Shown here: positions 50,870 through 58,861 of the stretch, in pieces | Numbering within the stretch: position 1 is the stretch's first letter | How the letters are laid out: the number at the start of each line of letters is the position of its first letter | Origin: Micromonospora yangpuensis | GTDB lineage: Bacteria > Actinomycetota > Actinomycetes > Mycobacteriales > Micromonosporaceae | Assembly: GCF_900091615.1 (NCBI RefSeq) | Contig: NZ_FMIA01000002.1 | Location: forward strand, 5,394,001-5,458,000 | Length of the DNA: 64,000 bases | Reading direction: 5' to 3' | The notes under the pieces: model-generated | What the model was told of the DNA's origin: nothing | The model's input: only the letters and a program-made list of their open reading frames with translations | Databases searched by the model: none | Made by a program: the position numbers and the translations under genes

Positions 50870-51901
50870 TCACATCGTCGCGGTGACCTTCTTCAGCCCC
50901 CGGGGCGCGTCCGGGTCCTCGCCCCGGGCCAGCGCCAACGCCAGCGCCAACCGCTGCATCGGCAGGATGTCCAGCAGCGGGGCGTACCGCTCGTCGACCT
51001 CGGGTACGGCCAGCCGGGCGGTGGACCCGGCCGGTGCCGAACCGACCGCCAGCACGTCGGCACCGCGTTCACCGAGGCGGGTCAGCACCTCCGCCATGGA
51101 CCGGCCACCGGGGCCGGAGCCGACCACGGCCAGCACCGGCACGTCCGGATCGGTCATGGCGAGCGGGCCGTGCAGCAGGTCCGCTCCGGAGAAGGCAAGC
51201 GCCGGCAGGTAGGAGGTCTCCATCAGCTTGAGGGCGGCCTCCCGGGCGGTCGGGTACGCGTACCCCCGGCCGGTGGTGACCAGCCGGGCGGCGAACCGGT
51301 AGCGGGGGGCGAGCGTGGTCGCGGTGGGGTCGTCGAGGGTCCGGGCGGCCAGTTCCGGCAGCGTGTCCATCACCGCCCGCTCGGTGGCCGGCAGCACCCC
51401 GTCGCCGGCCCGGATCCCCTCGACCAGCATCAGCAGGGCGAGCAGCTCGGCGGTGTAGGTCTTGGTGGCCGCCACCGCCCGCTCGTGGCCGGCGGCGATG
51501 TCGATCGCCAGCTCGGCGGTCTCCACCAGCGGGGAGTCCGGGGCGTTGGTGACCGCGAGGGTCAGCGCGCCGGACTCGCGGGCGGTGCGCAGCACCTCGG
51601 TCAGGTCGGGCGAGCCGCCGCTCTGGCTGACCCCGACGACCAGCGCGTCGGAGAGGTCCGGTCGGGCACCGAAGACGGTGACCGCGCTGGGCGAGGCGAG
51701 ACCGGCCGGCAGGCCGAGCCGGATCTCGGTCAGGTACGCGGCGTAGAGCGCGGCGTGGTCGGAGGTGCCCCGGGCGGTGAAGACCACGTGCCGGGGACGC
51801 CGCTGCGCGATGATCGCGGCGACCCGGGCGATCGCCCCCGCGTGCGTGGCGTCGAGCAACCGGGCGTAGCCGGCCGGCTGCTCGGCGATGTCGGCGGCCA
51901 T
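50870..51901 (-). CDS. SIS-domain sugar isomerase/deaminase (NagB-II or GlmS-like)
   Basis: A 343-residue protein with two SIS domains. The first has FTARGTSDHAALYAAYLTE and VGVSQSGGSPDLTEVL with the phosphosugar-binding Ser residues; the second has GRGYAYPTAREAALKLMET. The glutaminase domain of GlmS is absent, so a glucosamine-6-phosphate deaminase or related isomerase is likely. ATG 51901 has AGGAG five bases upstream; GTG 51922, with GAGGAG, is an equally plausible start. It lies 18 bp before pdtaS on the same strand. Confidence 0.88.
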   Translation of the reverse strand: MAADIAEQPAGYARLLDATHAGAIARVAAIIAQRRPRHVVFTARGTSDHAALYAAYLTEIRLGLPAGLASPSAVTVFGARPDLSDALVVGVSQSGGSPDLTEVLRTARESGALTLAVTNAPDSPLVETAELAIDIAAGHERAVAATKTYTAELLALLMLVEGIRAGDGVLPATERAVMDTLPELAARTLDDPTATTLAPRYRFAARLVTTGRGYAYPTAREAALKLMETSYLPALAFSGADLLHGPLAMTDPDVPVLAVVGSGPGGRSMAEVLTRLGERGADVLAVGSAPAGSTARLAVPEVDERYAPLLDILPMQRLALALALARGEDPDAPRGLKKVTATM

Positions 51902-52088
51902 GCCGGCTCCTGCTCGCGTCACGGGGGGCTCCTCTCCTGCGCGGTTGGCGCGCGTTTCATGCTCAGTGTTGCATCATTCTGCCGTCAGCGGCAATCGAAC
52001 GAGCAGCAATGCGCAGTGGATCACCGGTTTCGCGAGCCATCCCCTAGGCTTGCCCAGCCCTGAACACACCTACGAGCGAGAGGGTGAC

Positions 52089-53915
52089 GTGTCCGAGGGG
52101 GATGCCGCGCTGACCGCGGCGGAGGAGCTTGCCCTGGCCCGACTGGCTATCGACTCCGGCGATCTGCCGCACGCCGCCGGTCATGTCGCCGGTGCGCTGG
52201 CCCAGGCACCGACCCTGCCGGAGGTGCACGAGACCCTGGCCCGACTGGCCGCGGTCGACGGCTCCGGTGGCGTCGACCTCTTCCCGCTGCACCACCGCGC
52301 CTTCGTCGGCACGGTGGTGGCCCGCGCCCACCTGCTCGCCGCCGCCGGCCGCCCGGCCGAGGGGCTGGACCTGCTCGCCGCCGCCACCGGGCACTCCCCC
52401 GGCGTCGACTGGGCCGGAGTGCCCTGGGTCACCGCTCCCGAGCTGGCCGAACGGCTCGATCCCGAACGTACCGCCCGGATCCTGATGCAGATCTGCGCGG
52501 CGGTACCGGATCCGGCGCCCCGGGCCGGCCGCGCGGCGTTGGGCCCGTACCTGACCCTGGCCCGCAACGCGGTCACCGTCCACCCCGACCACGCCCTGCT
52601 GCTGGGCGCGGCGTCCGCGCTGGCCCGCCGGGTCGGCGAGGCCGCCCTGGCGATCCGCTGGGCCAGCCGCGGGGTACGCGCCCAGCCGTCGAAACTCGGC
52701 GAGGTGTGGCTCGGGTACGCCTACCGCAGCGCGGGCCGGACCCGGGAGGCGCTGGCCGCCCTCGGGCGGGCGGTCGCCCACGACCCGGACGACCTCGCGG
52801 TCTACGCCGACATCGCCGGCACCCTGGCCGACCACGGACGGCTCGACGAGGCGCTGACCTGGACCGACCGGGCGCTGGCCCGCGACCCGTCCTTCGACTG
52901 CGCGGTGCACACCGCCCACCGGCTGCGGTACCAGCGCGACGGTGAGGTGGCCCACCTGGTGGCGCTGGCGGACTTCGTCCGGGACCACCCCGACGACACC
53001 CACGAGCACGGCGACCTGGCCGAGTGCTGCCGGGGCCGACCCTGGCTGGGGCAGCTCACCCCGGCCGGTGGGCAGCTGGTCGACGCGCTGCGCGGGACGC
53101 TCCACCCCACCCCGGCGGTGCTCCGGTTGACCGTGCCGGAGCCGCCCAGCGCGCTGCGGGCCGTCGCCGCCGCCCGGCCGGAGCTGGCGGTGGAGGTGGC
53201 ATCGGCCGAGCCGGCCGGCCCGGACCCGTGGTCGCCCCGCCGGCCGGTCACCCGGCAGCTCTGGCAGCACGACGGCGGTACGGTCCGCCCGGCCCTGCCC
53301 CCGCCCTCGGAGGAGGCGGCCCGCCGGATCCGGCAGGTGGCGCAGCCGGCCTGGCCGCACCCGCCGGCGGCGTACGACGCGGCGGTCGGCCTGGCCACCC
53401 TGGACCTGCCGGACCTGCTCGGCCTGCTGGTGCATCCGCCCGAGGCGCCGGCCAGCGCCCTGGGCCGGGTGCTGGCCGGTCAGGACCCGTCCCTCTGGGT
53501 GCGGTGCGTGCAGGTGTGGGCGTGCCTGGGGCTGCTGCACCACCGCACCGACGAGCCGTGGGAGTCCTCGGTACGCCGACAGGTGCTGCTGGACCTGCTC
53601 TGGGGGGTGGAGGACTGGGTCACCGAGGCCGCGCTCTTCGCCCTGGTCACCGCGGCCTGGGTGGATCCGGCGGTCCGCCCGGACGTGGCCCGGGCCACCG
53701 CCGAGCGCCTCGCCGACGTGGCCGTGGTGGCCCGGCAGCGGCCGGTGCCGATCGCCGTCTCGCTGGCCCACCTGGCGCTGGCCGCACCGGAGCTGGACCC
53801 GCCCACCCTCGGGTTGGCGTACCGGCTGCTGGGGACCCGACCGGGACGGCCCGGCGGCCGACCGGTCGGGTTGCTGCGCCGGATCTGGCGCCGCCTCACC
53901 CGCCGGCCGGCCTGA
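52089..53915 (+). CDS. TPR-repeat protein of unknown function
   Basis: A 608-residue soluble protein. Several tetratricopeptide repeats are visible between about 10 and 310 (for example VWLGYAYRSAGRTREALAALGRAVAHDPDD and the following AVYADIAGTLADHGRLDEALTWTDRALARDP). The C-terminal 270 residues are rich in Trp, Pro and Leu with no recognised domain and end in a basic RRIWRRLTRRPA tail. GAGAGGG precedes the GTG at 52089. It is divergent from the SIS gene and converges on the MFS gene seven bases away. Confidence 0.8.
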   Translation: MSEGDAALTAAEELALARLAIDSGDLPHAAGHVAGALAQAPTLPEVHETLARLAAVDGSGGVDLFPLHHRAFVGTVVARAHLLAAAGRPAEGLDLLAAATGHSPGVDWAGVPWVTAPELAERLDPERTARILMQICAAVPDPAPRAGRAALGPYLTLARNAVTVHPDHALLLGAASALARRVGEAALAIRWASRGVRAQPSKLGEVWLGYAYRSAGRTREALAALGRAVAHDPDDLAVYADIAGTLADHGRLDEALTWTDRALARDPSFDCAVHTAHRLRYQRDGEVAHLVALADFVRDHPDDTHEHGDLAECCRGRPWLGQLTPAGGQLVDALRGTLHPTPAVLRLTVPEPPSALRAVAAARPELAVEVASAEPAGPDPWSPRRPVTRQLWQHDGGTVRPALPPPSEEAARRIRQVAQPAWPHPPAAYDAAVGLATLDLPDLLGLLVHPPEAPASALGRVLAGQDPSLWVRCVQVWACLGLLHHRTDEPWESSVRRQVLLDLLWGVEDWVTEAALFALVTAAWVDPAVRPDVARATAERLADVAVVARQRPVPIAVSLAHLALAAPELDPPTLGLAYRLLGTRPGRPGGRPVGLLRRIWRRLTRRPA

Positions 53916-53921
53916 GCGCGG

Positions 53922-55511
53922 TCAGGACACCGGGGCCCGACCCAGCGCCGCCTCGGCCTGCTCCGACCCGGTGTCGGTCGACGCGCGGGCCTCGTTCTCG
54001 GTCCGCAGCGGCACCTCCCGCAGGAACCAGGCAAGCACCGGCACCGCGACGGTGAACAGCACCGCCCAGAGGAAGACGTGGGAGATCGCGTCGGCGAGCC
54101 CACCGAGCACCAGCTGCTGGGCCTGCGCCGGGAGCTGGCGCAGCTGCTCCAGGTCGACCCCGGCACCTTCGCCGCCCCCGCTGGCGAAGGTGCCGCCGGC
54201 GGCCGAGTCGGCGAGTCGGCGGGCGAAGACCGCGCCGAAGAGCGAGATGCCGAACGAGCCACCGATCGACCGGAAGAAGGTGGCCGCGCCACTGGCCGCG
54301 CCGAGGTCCTTCTGCTCCACGCTGTTCTGGGCGATCAGCATCGAGGTCTGCATGAGGAAGCCCATCCCCACCCCGAGGACGATCATGTAGAGCGACGACT
54401 CGACCTTGCCGGTGCCGACGTCCAGCCGGGTCAGCAGCAGCATGCCGGCGGTCATCACCACCCCGCCGACGATCGGGTAGATCCGGTACCGGCCGGTCCG
54501 GGTGATCGCCCGGCCGACGACCAGGGAGACCAGCAGCATGCCGAACATCAGCGGCATCAGCAGCAGGCCGCTGCCGGTGGCCGAGGCGCCCTGCACGGTC
54601 TGCTGGTAGAGCGGCAGGAAGCTCATCGCGCCGAACATGGCGAAGCCGAGCAGGAAGCCCACCGCCGAGATCAGGGCGAAGTTGCGGTTGGCGAAGAGCC
54701 CGAGCGGCAGGATCGGCTCGACCGCCCGCCGCTCGACGAAGCCGAACACGACCAGGCTCACCACGGCCAGCGCCACCAGGCCGAGGATCTGCGGCGAACC
54801 CCACGGGTACTCGTTGCCGCCCCAGGTGGTGATCAGCACGATCGCGGTGATGCCGACGGAGAGCAGCGCGGCGCCCAGCCAGTCGATCCGGTGCTCGGTG
54901 CGGTACCTCGGCAGCTTCAGGGTGGCGATCAGCAGCAGCAAGGCCACCCCACCCACCGGCAGGTTGACGTAGAACGCCCAGCGCCAGGAGAGGTGGTCGG
55001 TGATGAACCCGCCGACCAGCGGGCCGGCGACCATGGCGATGGCCATCGAGCCGGCGATCAGGCCCTGGTAACGGCCCCGCTCCCGGGGCGGCACCAGGTC
55101 GCCGATGATCGCCATCACGCCCACCATCAGGCCGCCGGCGCCCAGCCCCTGCACCGCCCGGAAGGCGATCAGCTGCACCATGCCGACCTCGGGGCCGCCG
55201 AGCAGGTCGGAGCCGGCCATGCCACAGAGCGCCGAGCCGAGCAGGAAGAGACCGACCGAGCTGAGGAAGACGTTCTTGCGGCCGTAGAGGTCGCCGAGCT
55301 TGCCCCAGATCGGGGTGGAGACGGTGGTGCCCAGCACGTAGGCGGTGACCACCCAGGTGAAGTGGTTCAGCCCGCCGAACTCACCGACGATCCTCGGCAA
55401 CGCGGTGTTGACGATCATGTTGTCCAACATCGCGAGCATCATCGCGATCATCAGACCGAAGAGGATGACGCGCACGTTGGGGCGTGCGCCGTCCCGGCTG
55501 ACCTGCACCAT
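53922..55511 (-). CDS. MFS drug exporter, DHA2 (14-helix) family
   Basis: A 529-residue transporter with 14 predicted membrane helices. Motif D1/A is LDNMIVNTALPRI in helix 1 and GKLGDLYGRKNVFL in loop 2-3; motif C is GPLVGGFITDHLSWRW in helix 5. It should be a proton-coupled multidrug pump of the EmrB/QacA type. GGGGAGC precedes the ATG at 55511. It is divergent from a TetR gene with two operator-like palindromes in between, the standard arrangement of a repressor-controlled pump. Confidence 0.93.
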   Translation of the reverse strand: MVQVSRDGARPNVRVILFGLMIAMMLAMLDNMIVNTALPRIVGEFGGLNHFTWVVTAYVLGTTVSTPIWGKLGDLYGRKNVFLSSVGLFLLGSALCGMAGSDLLGGPEVGMVQLIAFRAVQGLGAGGLMVGVMAIIGDLVPPRERGRYQGLIAGSMAIAMVAGPLVGGFITDHLSWRWAFYVNLPVGGVALLLLIATLKLPRYRTEHRIDWLGAALLSVGITAIVLITTWGGNEYPWGSPQILGLVALAVVSLVVFGFVERRAVEPILPLGLFANRNFALISAVGFLLGFAMFGAMSFLPLYQQTVQGASATGSGLLLMPLMFGMLLVSLVVGRAITRTGRYRIYPIVGGVVMTAGMLLLTRLDVGTGKVESSLYMIVLGVGMGFLMQTSMLIAQNSVEQKDLGAASGAATFFRSIGGSFGISLFGAVFARRLADSAAGGTFASGGGEGAGVDLEQLRQLPAQAQQLVLGGLADAISHVFLWAVLFTVAVPVLAWFLREVPLRTENEARASTDTGSEQAEAALGRAPVS

Positions 55512-55532
55512 TGGGTAAGCTCCCCGCGTTGA

Positions 55533-55553
55533 ACTTACTTGCCGACCGGCTAG
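55533..55553. promoter_or_regulatory. TetR operator, site 1
   Basis: Contains CTTGCCGACCGGCTAG, an imperfect palindrome preceded by ACTTA. It is the left of two direct-repeated sites 24 bp apart, between the MFS start and the tetR start. Confidence 0.7.
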
Positions 55554-55556
55554 TTG

Positions 55557-55577
55557 ACTTACTTGCCGTACGGTAAG
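55557..55577. promoter_or_regulatory. TetR operator, site 2
   Basis: Contains CTTGCCGTACGGTAAG, a palindrome broken at one pair, preceded by the same ACTTA as site 1. The geometry suggests two repressor dimers binding on the same face roughly two turns apart. Confidence 0.75.
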
Positions 55578-55616
55578 CTGGCCGCGATCCGGCGTCAAGC
55601 GAAATGGAGAACATCG

Positions 55617-56183
55617 GTGACCGAGAGCACAGGCGGCACGCGCGAGCGGATCACGGCCGTCGCCCTGGAGCTCTTCACCGAGCAGGGGTACGAGAAGACC
55701 TCACTGCGGGAGATCGCCGAGCGGCTCAACGTGACCAAGGCCGCCCTCTACTACCACTTCAAGAGCAAGGACGAGATCGTCAGCAGCGTCGTCGAGGAGC
55801 GGCTGGAGCGGGTCGACGAGCTGATCGCCTGGGCCCGGGAGCAGCCACCGACCCTGGAGACCCGGCGCGCGCTGCTGAGCCGCTACGCCGAACGCATGTT
55901 CGCCGACGAGCGCCCCTCGGTGATGCGGTTCTTCGAGCAGAACCAGACCGCCCTGAAGAACCTCGCCGCCGGGCAGCAGATGCGCGATCGGCTGATGCAG
56001 CTGGCCGACATGCTCTCCCGGGGCGACGACACCCCGGCCGGGCAGGTCCGCGCCGCGCTCGCCCTGTTCGCGGTGAACTCCAGCTGGTTCGCGATCCGTA
56101 CGCCCGGCATCGACAACGCCGAGCGGCTGAAGGTCGCCCTGGAGATCGCCGAGGAGCTGGTCACCCGGATCGGCCGGAACTGA
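55617..56183 (+). CDS. TetR-family repressor of the adjacent pump
   Basis: A 188-residue TetR regulator. The helix-turn-helix is in TSLREIAERLNVTKAALYYHFKSKDEIVSSVVEERL (residues about 28-63), with the AALYYHF recognition-helix end typical of the family. The ligand-binding half has no named relatives. GGAGAA six bases before the GTG at 55617 fixes the start. Divergent orientation and the palindromic sites upstream imply that it represses both itself and the MFS pump. Confidence 0.92.
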   Translation: MTESTGGTRERITAVALELFTEQGYEKTSLREIAERLNVTKAALYYHFKSKDEIVSSVVEERLERVDELIAWAREQPPTLETRRALLSRYAERMFADERPSVMRFFEQNQTALKNLAAGQQMRDRLMQLADMLSRGDDTPAGQVRAALALFAVNSSWFAIRTPGIDNAERLKVALEIAEELVTRIGRN

Positions 56184-56203
56184 CCCGGGTGGCCGTCCAC
56201 CGC

Positions 56204-56309
56204 GCCGCTCCGGCGTCGGGTCTACCGCACCGCTCCGGCGTCGGTGAGATCGCGCCGGTCAGGCGTCGGTGAGACCGCACCGCTGCGGCGGGTCAGGCGT
56301 CGGTGAGAT
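56204..56309. repeat. Degenerate 25-34-bp repeat at the GNAT gene 3' end
   Basis: The string GGCGTCGGTGAGA, which encodes the last residues and stop region of the GNAT gene on the minus strand, occurs at 56237, 56262 and 56296, with a partial copy at 56212. Spacings are 25, 25 and 34 bp. Confidence 0.7.
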
Positions 56310-56802
56310 CGCGGCGCAGCGCGAGTAGGTCGACCCCGGGCAGCGGAGACCAGTCCCGCTCCGGGACCCGCCGGAAACCCGTCCGCGCGTACAGCCGGCG
56401 CGCGGCGTCGGCGAACCCGTCGCGTACGCAGATCACCACGGCCGTGCAGCCCAACCCGCGGGCCCGGTCCAGACAGGCCCGCACCAGCGCGACGCCGGCA
56501 CCCCGGCCCTGCGCCGCCGGATCCACCGCCAGCATCCGGAACTCGGCCTCACCGGGGCGGGCCTGCTCGGCGTACGGGGTGCCGGGCAGCACGAAGGTCA
56601 CCGTGCCCAGCAGCGCCCCGGTCGCCCCGTCGACCGCGACCAGCACCTCGCCGCTGGCCGCCCGGGTCGCCACGTCGGCGAGCACGGCCTGGTAGCCGTG
56701 CTCGCCCTTGAGCTGCCCGTCGGCTTCGTAGGCGGCGACCGTCAACCGGGCCACCGCCGCGAACTCGTCAGGCGTGGCGACCCGGATCAGGGTGCCGGTC
56801 AA
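56293..56802 (-). CDS. GNAT-family N-acetyltransferase
   Basis: A 169-residue acetyltransferase. The acetyl-CoA-binding signature is EFRMLAVDPAAQGRGAGVALV (motif A with the Q-x-x-G-x-G/A loop) and the C-terminal DAARRLYARTGFRRVPER helix-strand is standard. The TTG start overlaps the TGA of the biotinyl-carrier gene (TTGA), so translation is coupled. Substrate unknown. Confidence 0.88.
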   Translation of the reverse strand: MTGTLIRVATPDEFAAVARLTVAAYEADGQLKGEHGYQAVLADVATRAASGEVLVAVDGATGALLGTVTFVLPGTPYAEQARPGEAEFRMLAVDPAAQGRGAGVALVRACLDRARGLGCTAVVICVRDGFADAARRLYARTGFRRVPERDWSPLPGVDLLALRRDLTDA

Positions 56803-57014
56803 CCGATCACCGCGATCAGGTCACCGTCCTGCACCACGTCGCCCTCGTTCACCGCGAGCTGCTGGACGACACCGTCGGACTCGGCGACGACCGGGATCTC
56901 CATCTTCATCGACTCCAGGATCACCAGCGTGTCCCCCTCGGACACGGTGTCCCCGGTCGACGCCACGACCTTCCAGACGTTCGCCACCATCTCGGCGCGG
57001 ATCTCTTCGGCCAT
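56799..57014 (-). CDS. Single-domain biotinyl/lipoyl carrier protein (TB7.3-like)
   Basis: A 71-residue protein that is only a biotinyl domain. The ESMKMEIPV motif contains the Lys that receives biotin. Start and length match the mycobacterial biotinylated TB7.3 protein (Rv3221c) as I recall. It has no partner carboxylase nearby, so it may serve an acyl-CoA carboxylase elsewhere or act alone. The ATG at 57014 is preceded by AGGG. Confidence 0.92.
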   Translation of the reverse strand: MAEEIRAEMVANVWKVVASTGDTVSEGDTLVILESMKMEIPVVAESDGVVQQLAVNEGDVVQDGDLIAVIG

Positions 57015-57119
57015 CTCCACGGCCCTCCCTCTCCACCGGTGTGCCTGCGAACGGTATCCAATCACGTCCGCATTCCAGCGGCGTTCCATCCTCCCCGTGG
57101 CTTGCCGGGAATTCGCACC

Positions 57120-57145
57120 GTCGCGGGCCGGATCCGGCCCGCGAC
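57120..57145. promoter_or_regulatory. 26-bp perfect palindrome in a divergent region
   Basis: GTCGCGGGCCGGA followed by its exact reverse complement, midway between the biotinyl-carrier gene and the basic-peptide gene. It may be an operator or a cruciform/hairpin. Confidence 0.45.
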
Positions 57146-57297
57146 CATCACCGGCCGGATCGCACCCCACGGCCGGTCGACGGCCGGGCCGCCAACTACC
57201 ATCAGCGGGTCGGACCCCGGACGCTCCGGGGCACCGGTACGCGACCGCCGGCGCGCCGACCGCGCGACCGGTGGCGGCACCAGCATGAGGAGGTCAG

Positions 57298-57372
57298 ATG
57301 GCGAAGAAGGCCCGGAAGAAGAAGGCCCGGAAGAAGAGCGCCGCCAACCACGGCAAGCGCCCCAACTCCTGA
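57298..57372 (+). CDS. 24-residue highly basic peptide
   Basis: The peptide begins MAKKARKKKARKKSAANHG and ends KRPNS; 11 of its 24 residues are Lys or Arg. A GAGGAGG ribosome-binding site five bases before the ATG and a strong terminator 10 bases after the stop show that it is a real transcription and translation unit. It resembles tiny ribosome-associated proteins in composition, but I cannot assign it to a known ribosomal family. It lies next to rsrA/sigR in convergent orientation. Confidence 0.75.
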   Translation: MAKKARKKKARKKSAANHGKRPNS

Positions 57373-57382
57373 CGACAAGCGA

Positions 57383-57418
57383 CGACCCACCCCCACCGGG
57401 CTCGGTGGGGGTGGGTCG
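57383..57418. terminator. Bidirectional terminator
   Basis: A perfect 15-bp stem (CGACCCACCCCCACC at 57383-57397, complement at 57404-57418) with a six-base loop between the basic-peptide gene and the convergent rsrA. Confidence 0.85.
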
Positions 57419-57439
57419 ATCGGTTCGGTCGGGCGCTGC

Positions 57440-57727
57440 TCAGTCGGCCAGTTCGCGCGAGTCGGCGGTCTCGAAGACCACCAGCTCGGTCAGCCGCAGC
57501 CGCAGCCGTTGCCGTAGCTCGTCCGGCGCGGTCTCGTTGCCGCAGCAGCGCGCCACCAGCGCCCGCACCTCCTGCTCGATGCCGTACTCACGCAGGCACG
57601 GGCTGCACTCGTCGAGGTGGTGCCGGATCCGGTCCCGCCGTTCGTCGGCGCACTCCAGATCCAGGTAGAGGTAGACCTCCGCGAGCACCTCACGGCAATC
57701 CGTCTCGTGCGGCTCCCCACAGCTCAT
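57440..57727 (-). CDS. rsrA: Redox-sensing zinc anti-sigma factor
   Basis: A 95-residue ZAS-family anti-sigma factor. The metal/disulfide residues are Cys11 (TDCREV), His and Cys residues of HHLDECSPC. Under disulfide stress the Cys pair oxidises, zinc is lost and SigR is released. GGGAGGTGTGAC sits before the ATG, which is one base past the sigR stop, so the two are co-expressed. Two more Cys (ARCCGNE) are in the C-terminal half. Confidence 0.94.
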   Translation of the reverse strand: MSCGEPHETDCREVLAEVYLYLDLECADERRDRIRHHLDECSPCLREYGIEQEVRALVARCCGNETAPDELRQRLRLRLTELVVFETADSRELAD

Positions 57728-57728
57728 G

Positions 57729-58346
57729 TCACACCTCCCGACCGGCGGCGGCCGTCGAGCCACCCGAGGAACGGGCAGCGGAGAAGCCACGGTCGGCGGC
57801 GTACCGCTCCAGCAGCTTGCGTAGGTTGCGCCGGCCGCGGTGCAACCGCGACATCACCGTACCGATCGGCGTACCCATGATGTCAGCGACCTCCTTGTAG
57901 GAGAAGCCCTCGACATCGGTCAGGTAGACGGCCAGCCGGAACTCCTCCGGGAGCTGCTGCAGGGCCTCCTTGACGTCGCTGTCCGGCAGCCGGTCCAGCG
58001 CCTCCGTCTCGGCCGACCGCAGCCCGCTGGAGGTGTGCGACTCGGCCTCGGCGAGCTGCCAGTCGGTGATCTCCTCGGTCGGCGCCTGGATCGGCTGGCG
58101 CTGCCGCTTGCGGTAGGAGTTGATGTAGGTGTTGGTCAGGATCCGGTAGAGCCAGGCCTTCAGGTTGGTGCCCTGCTCGAACTGGTGGAAGGCGGCGTAC
58201 GCCTTCAGGTACGTCTCCTGGACCAGATCCTCGGCATCCGCCGGATTGCGCGTCATGCGCAGCCCGGCAGCGTAGAGCTGATCGACGAAGGGCATCGCGT
58301 CCCGCTCGAAGCGGGCCCTGCGCTCGTCCGTCTTCTCGGTGGTCAA
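57729..58346 (-). CDS. sigR: ECF sigma factor SigR (SigH), oxidative-stress
   Basis: A 205-residue ECF sigma factor. Region 2 contains [28 protein letters not shown] and [23 protein letters not shown]; region 4 contains [42 protein letters not shown]. This is the SigR/SigH group controlling thiol-disulfide homeostasis. The TTG at 58346 has GAGGGG eight bases upstream; GTG 58352 is another option. The frame stays open to an ATG at 58568 with its own GAGGGGGG site, giving a 279-residue isoform like the SigR-prime of Streptomyces coelicolor. Confidence 0.93.
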   Translation of the reverse strand: MTTEKTDERRARFERDAMPFVDQLYAAGLRMTRNPADAEDLVQETYLKAYAAFHQFEQGTNLKAWLYRILTNTYINSYRKRQRQPIQAPTEEITDWQLAEAESHTSSGLRSAETEALDRLPDSDVKEALQQLPEEFRLAVYLTDVEGFSYKEVADIMGTPIGTVMSRLHRGRRNLRKLLERYAADRGFSAARSSGGSTAAAGREV

Positions 58347-58608
58347 CCGCACATCCCCTCGCGTCGGATGCTTTCGGCCCGAGGATACGCGCACCGGGCG
58401 GCCGGCAGATTCACTTTCGCCCGCTGTGCCCCTGCTCACCATGTCACCGGTGCCCGCCGGCGGCTCGACCGGCGAGGCCGACGCTGGCCACTCCGGTCCG
58501 CTCAGCAGCCGTCTGAGCTGCTGCGCTCCCCCTGCGTCCCGTTCCCGGATCCGGGTCTCGGTCGGCATCCGGTCACCCCCCTCGGCAGATGTGTCGTCCG
58601 AGGGGGTA

Positions 58609-58635
58609 AACGCGAGCGGGCCGGTTCCGCATTCC
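58609..58635 (-). promoter_or_regulatory. SigR-type autoregulatory promoter
   Basis: On the minus strand GGAAT (58635-58631) and GTT (58611-58609) are 19 bases apart, matching the SigR consensus GGAAT-N18/19-GTT. It lies about 40 bp upstream of the ATG at 58568, so its transcript would include the start of the long isoform. Confidence 0.7.
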
Positions 58636-58683
58636 GGACGGTGTCACCGGTCGCACCGGCACCGGCGCGGCGGCCGTCCCCGG

Positions 58684-58723
58684 TCCTGGTCCCTGACCCG
58701 GCGCGGCCGGACAGGGACCAGGA
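58684..58723 (-). terminator. Hairpin downstream of the hydrolase gene
   Basis: Perfect 12-bp arms (TCCTGGTCCCTG at 58684-58695, complement at 58712-58723) with a 16-base loop. It lies 140 bp past the hydrolase stop on the minus strand and insulates the sigR promoter from upstream reading. Confidence 0.6.
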
Positions 58724-58861
58724 AGGGCCTGGGAGGGCGGGGTGGTTCCGGCGGCCCGGGCTGGGCGGCCGACACCATCGGTTGCAACGAGGGCCCACCG
58801 GCGGCGGACACGGCCGGCAGCGTACGGAGATCACACCCGGGTCGGCCCGTCGGACCCCGAA

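Larger units (their letters stand above)
58347..58861. other. Region upstream of sigR
   Basis: This stretch holds the 74-codon in-frame extension of sigR (58347-58568), a SigR-type promoter (58609-58635), and a perfect 12-bp hairpin (58684-58723) downstream of the convergently unrelated hydrolase gene. No other gene was seen. Confidence 0.7.
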
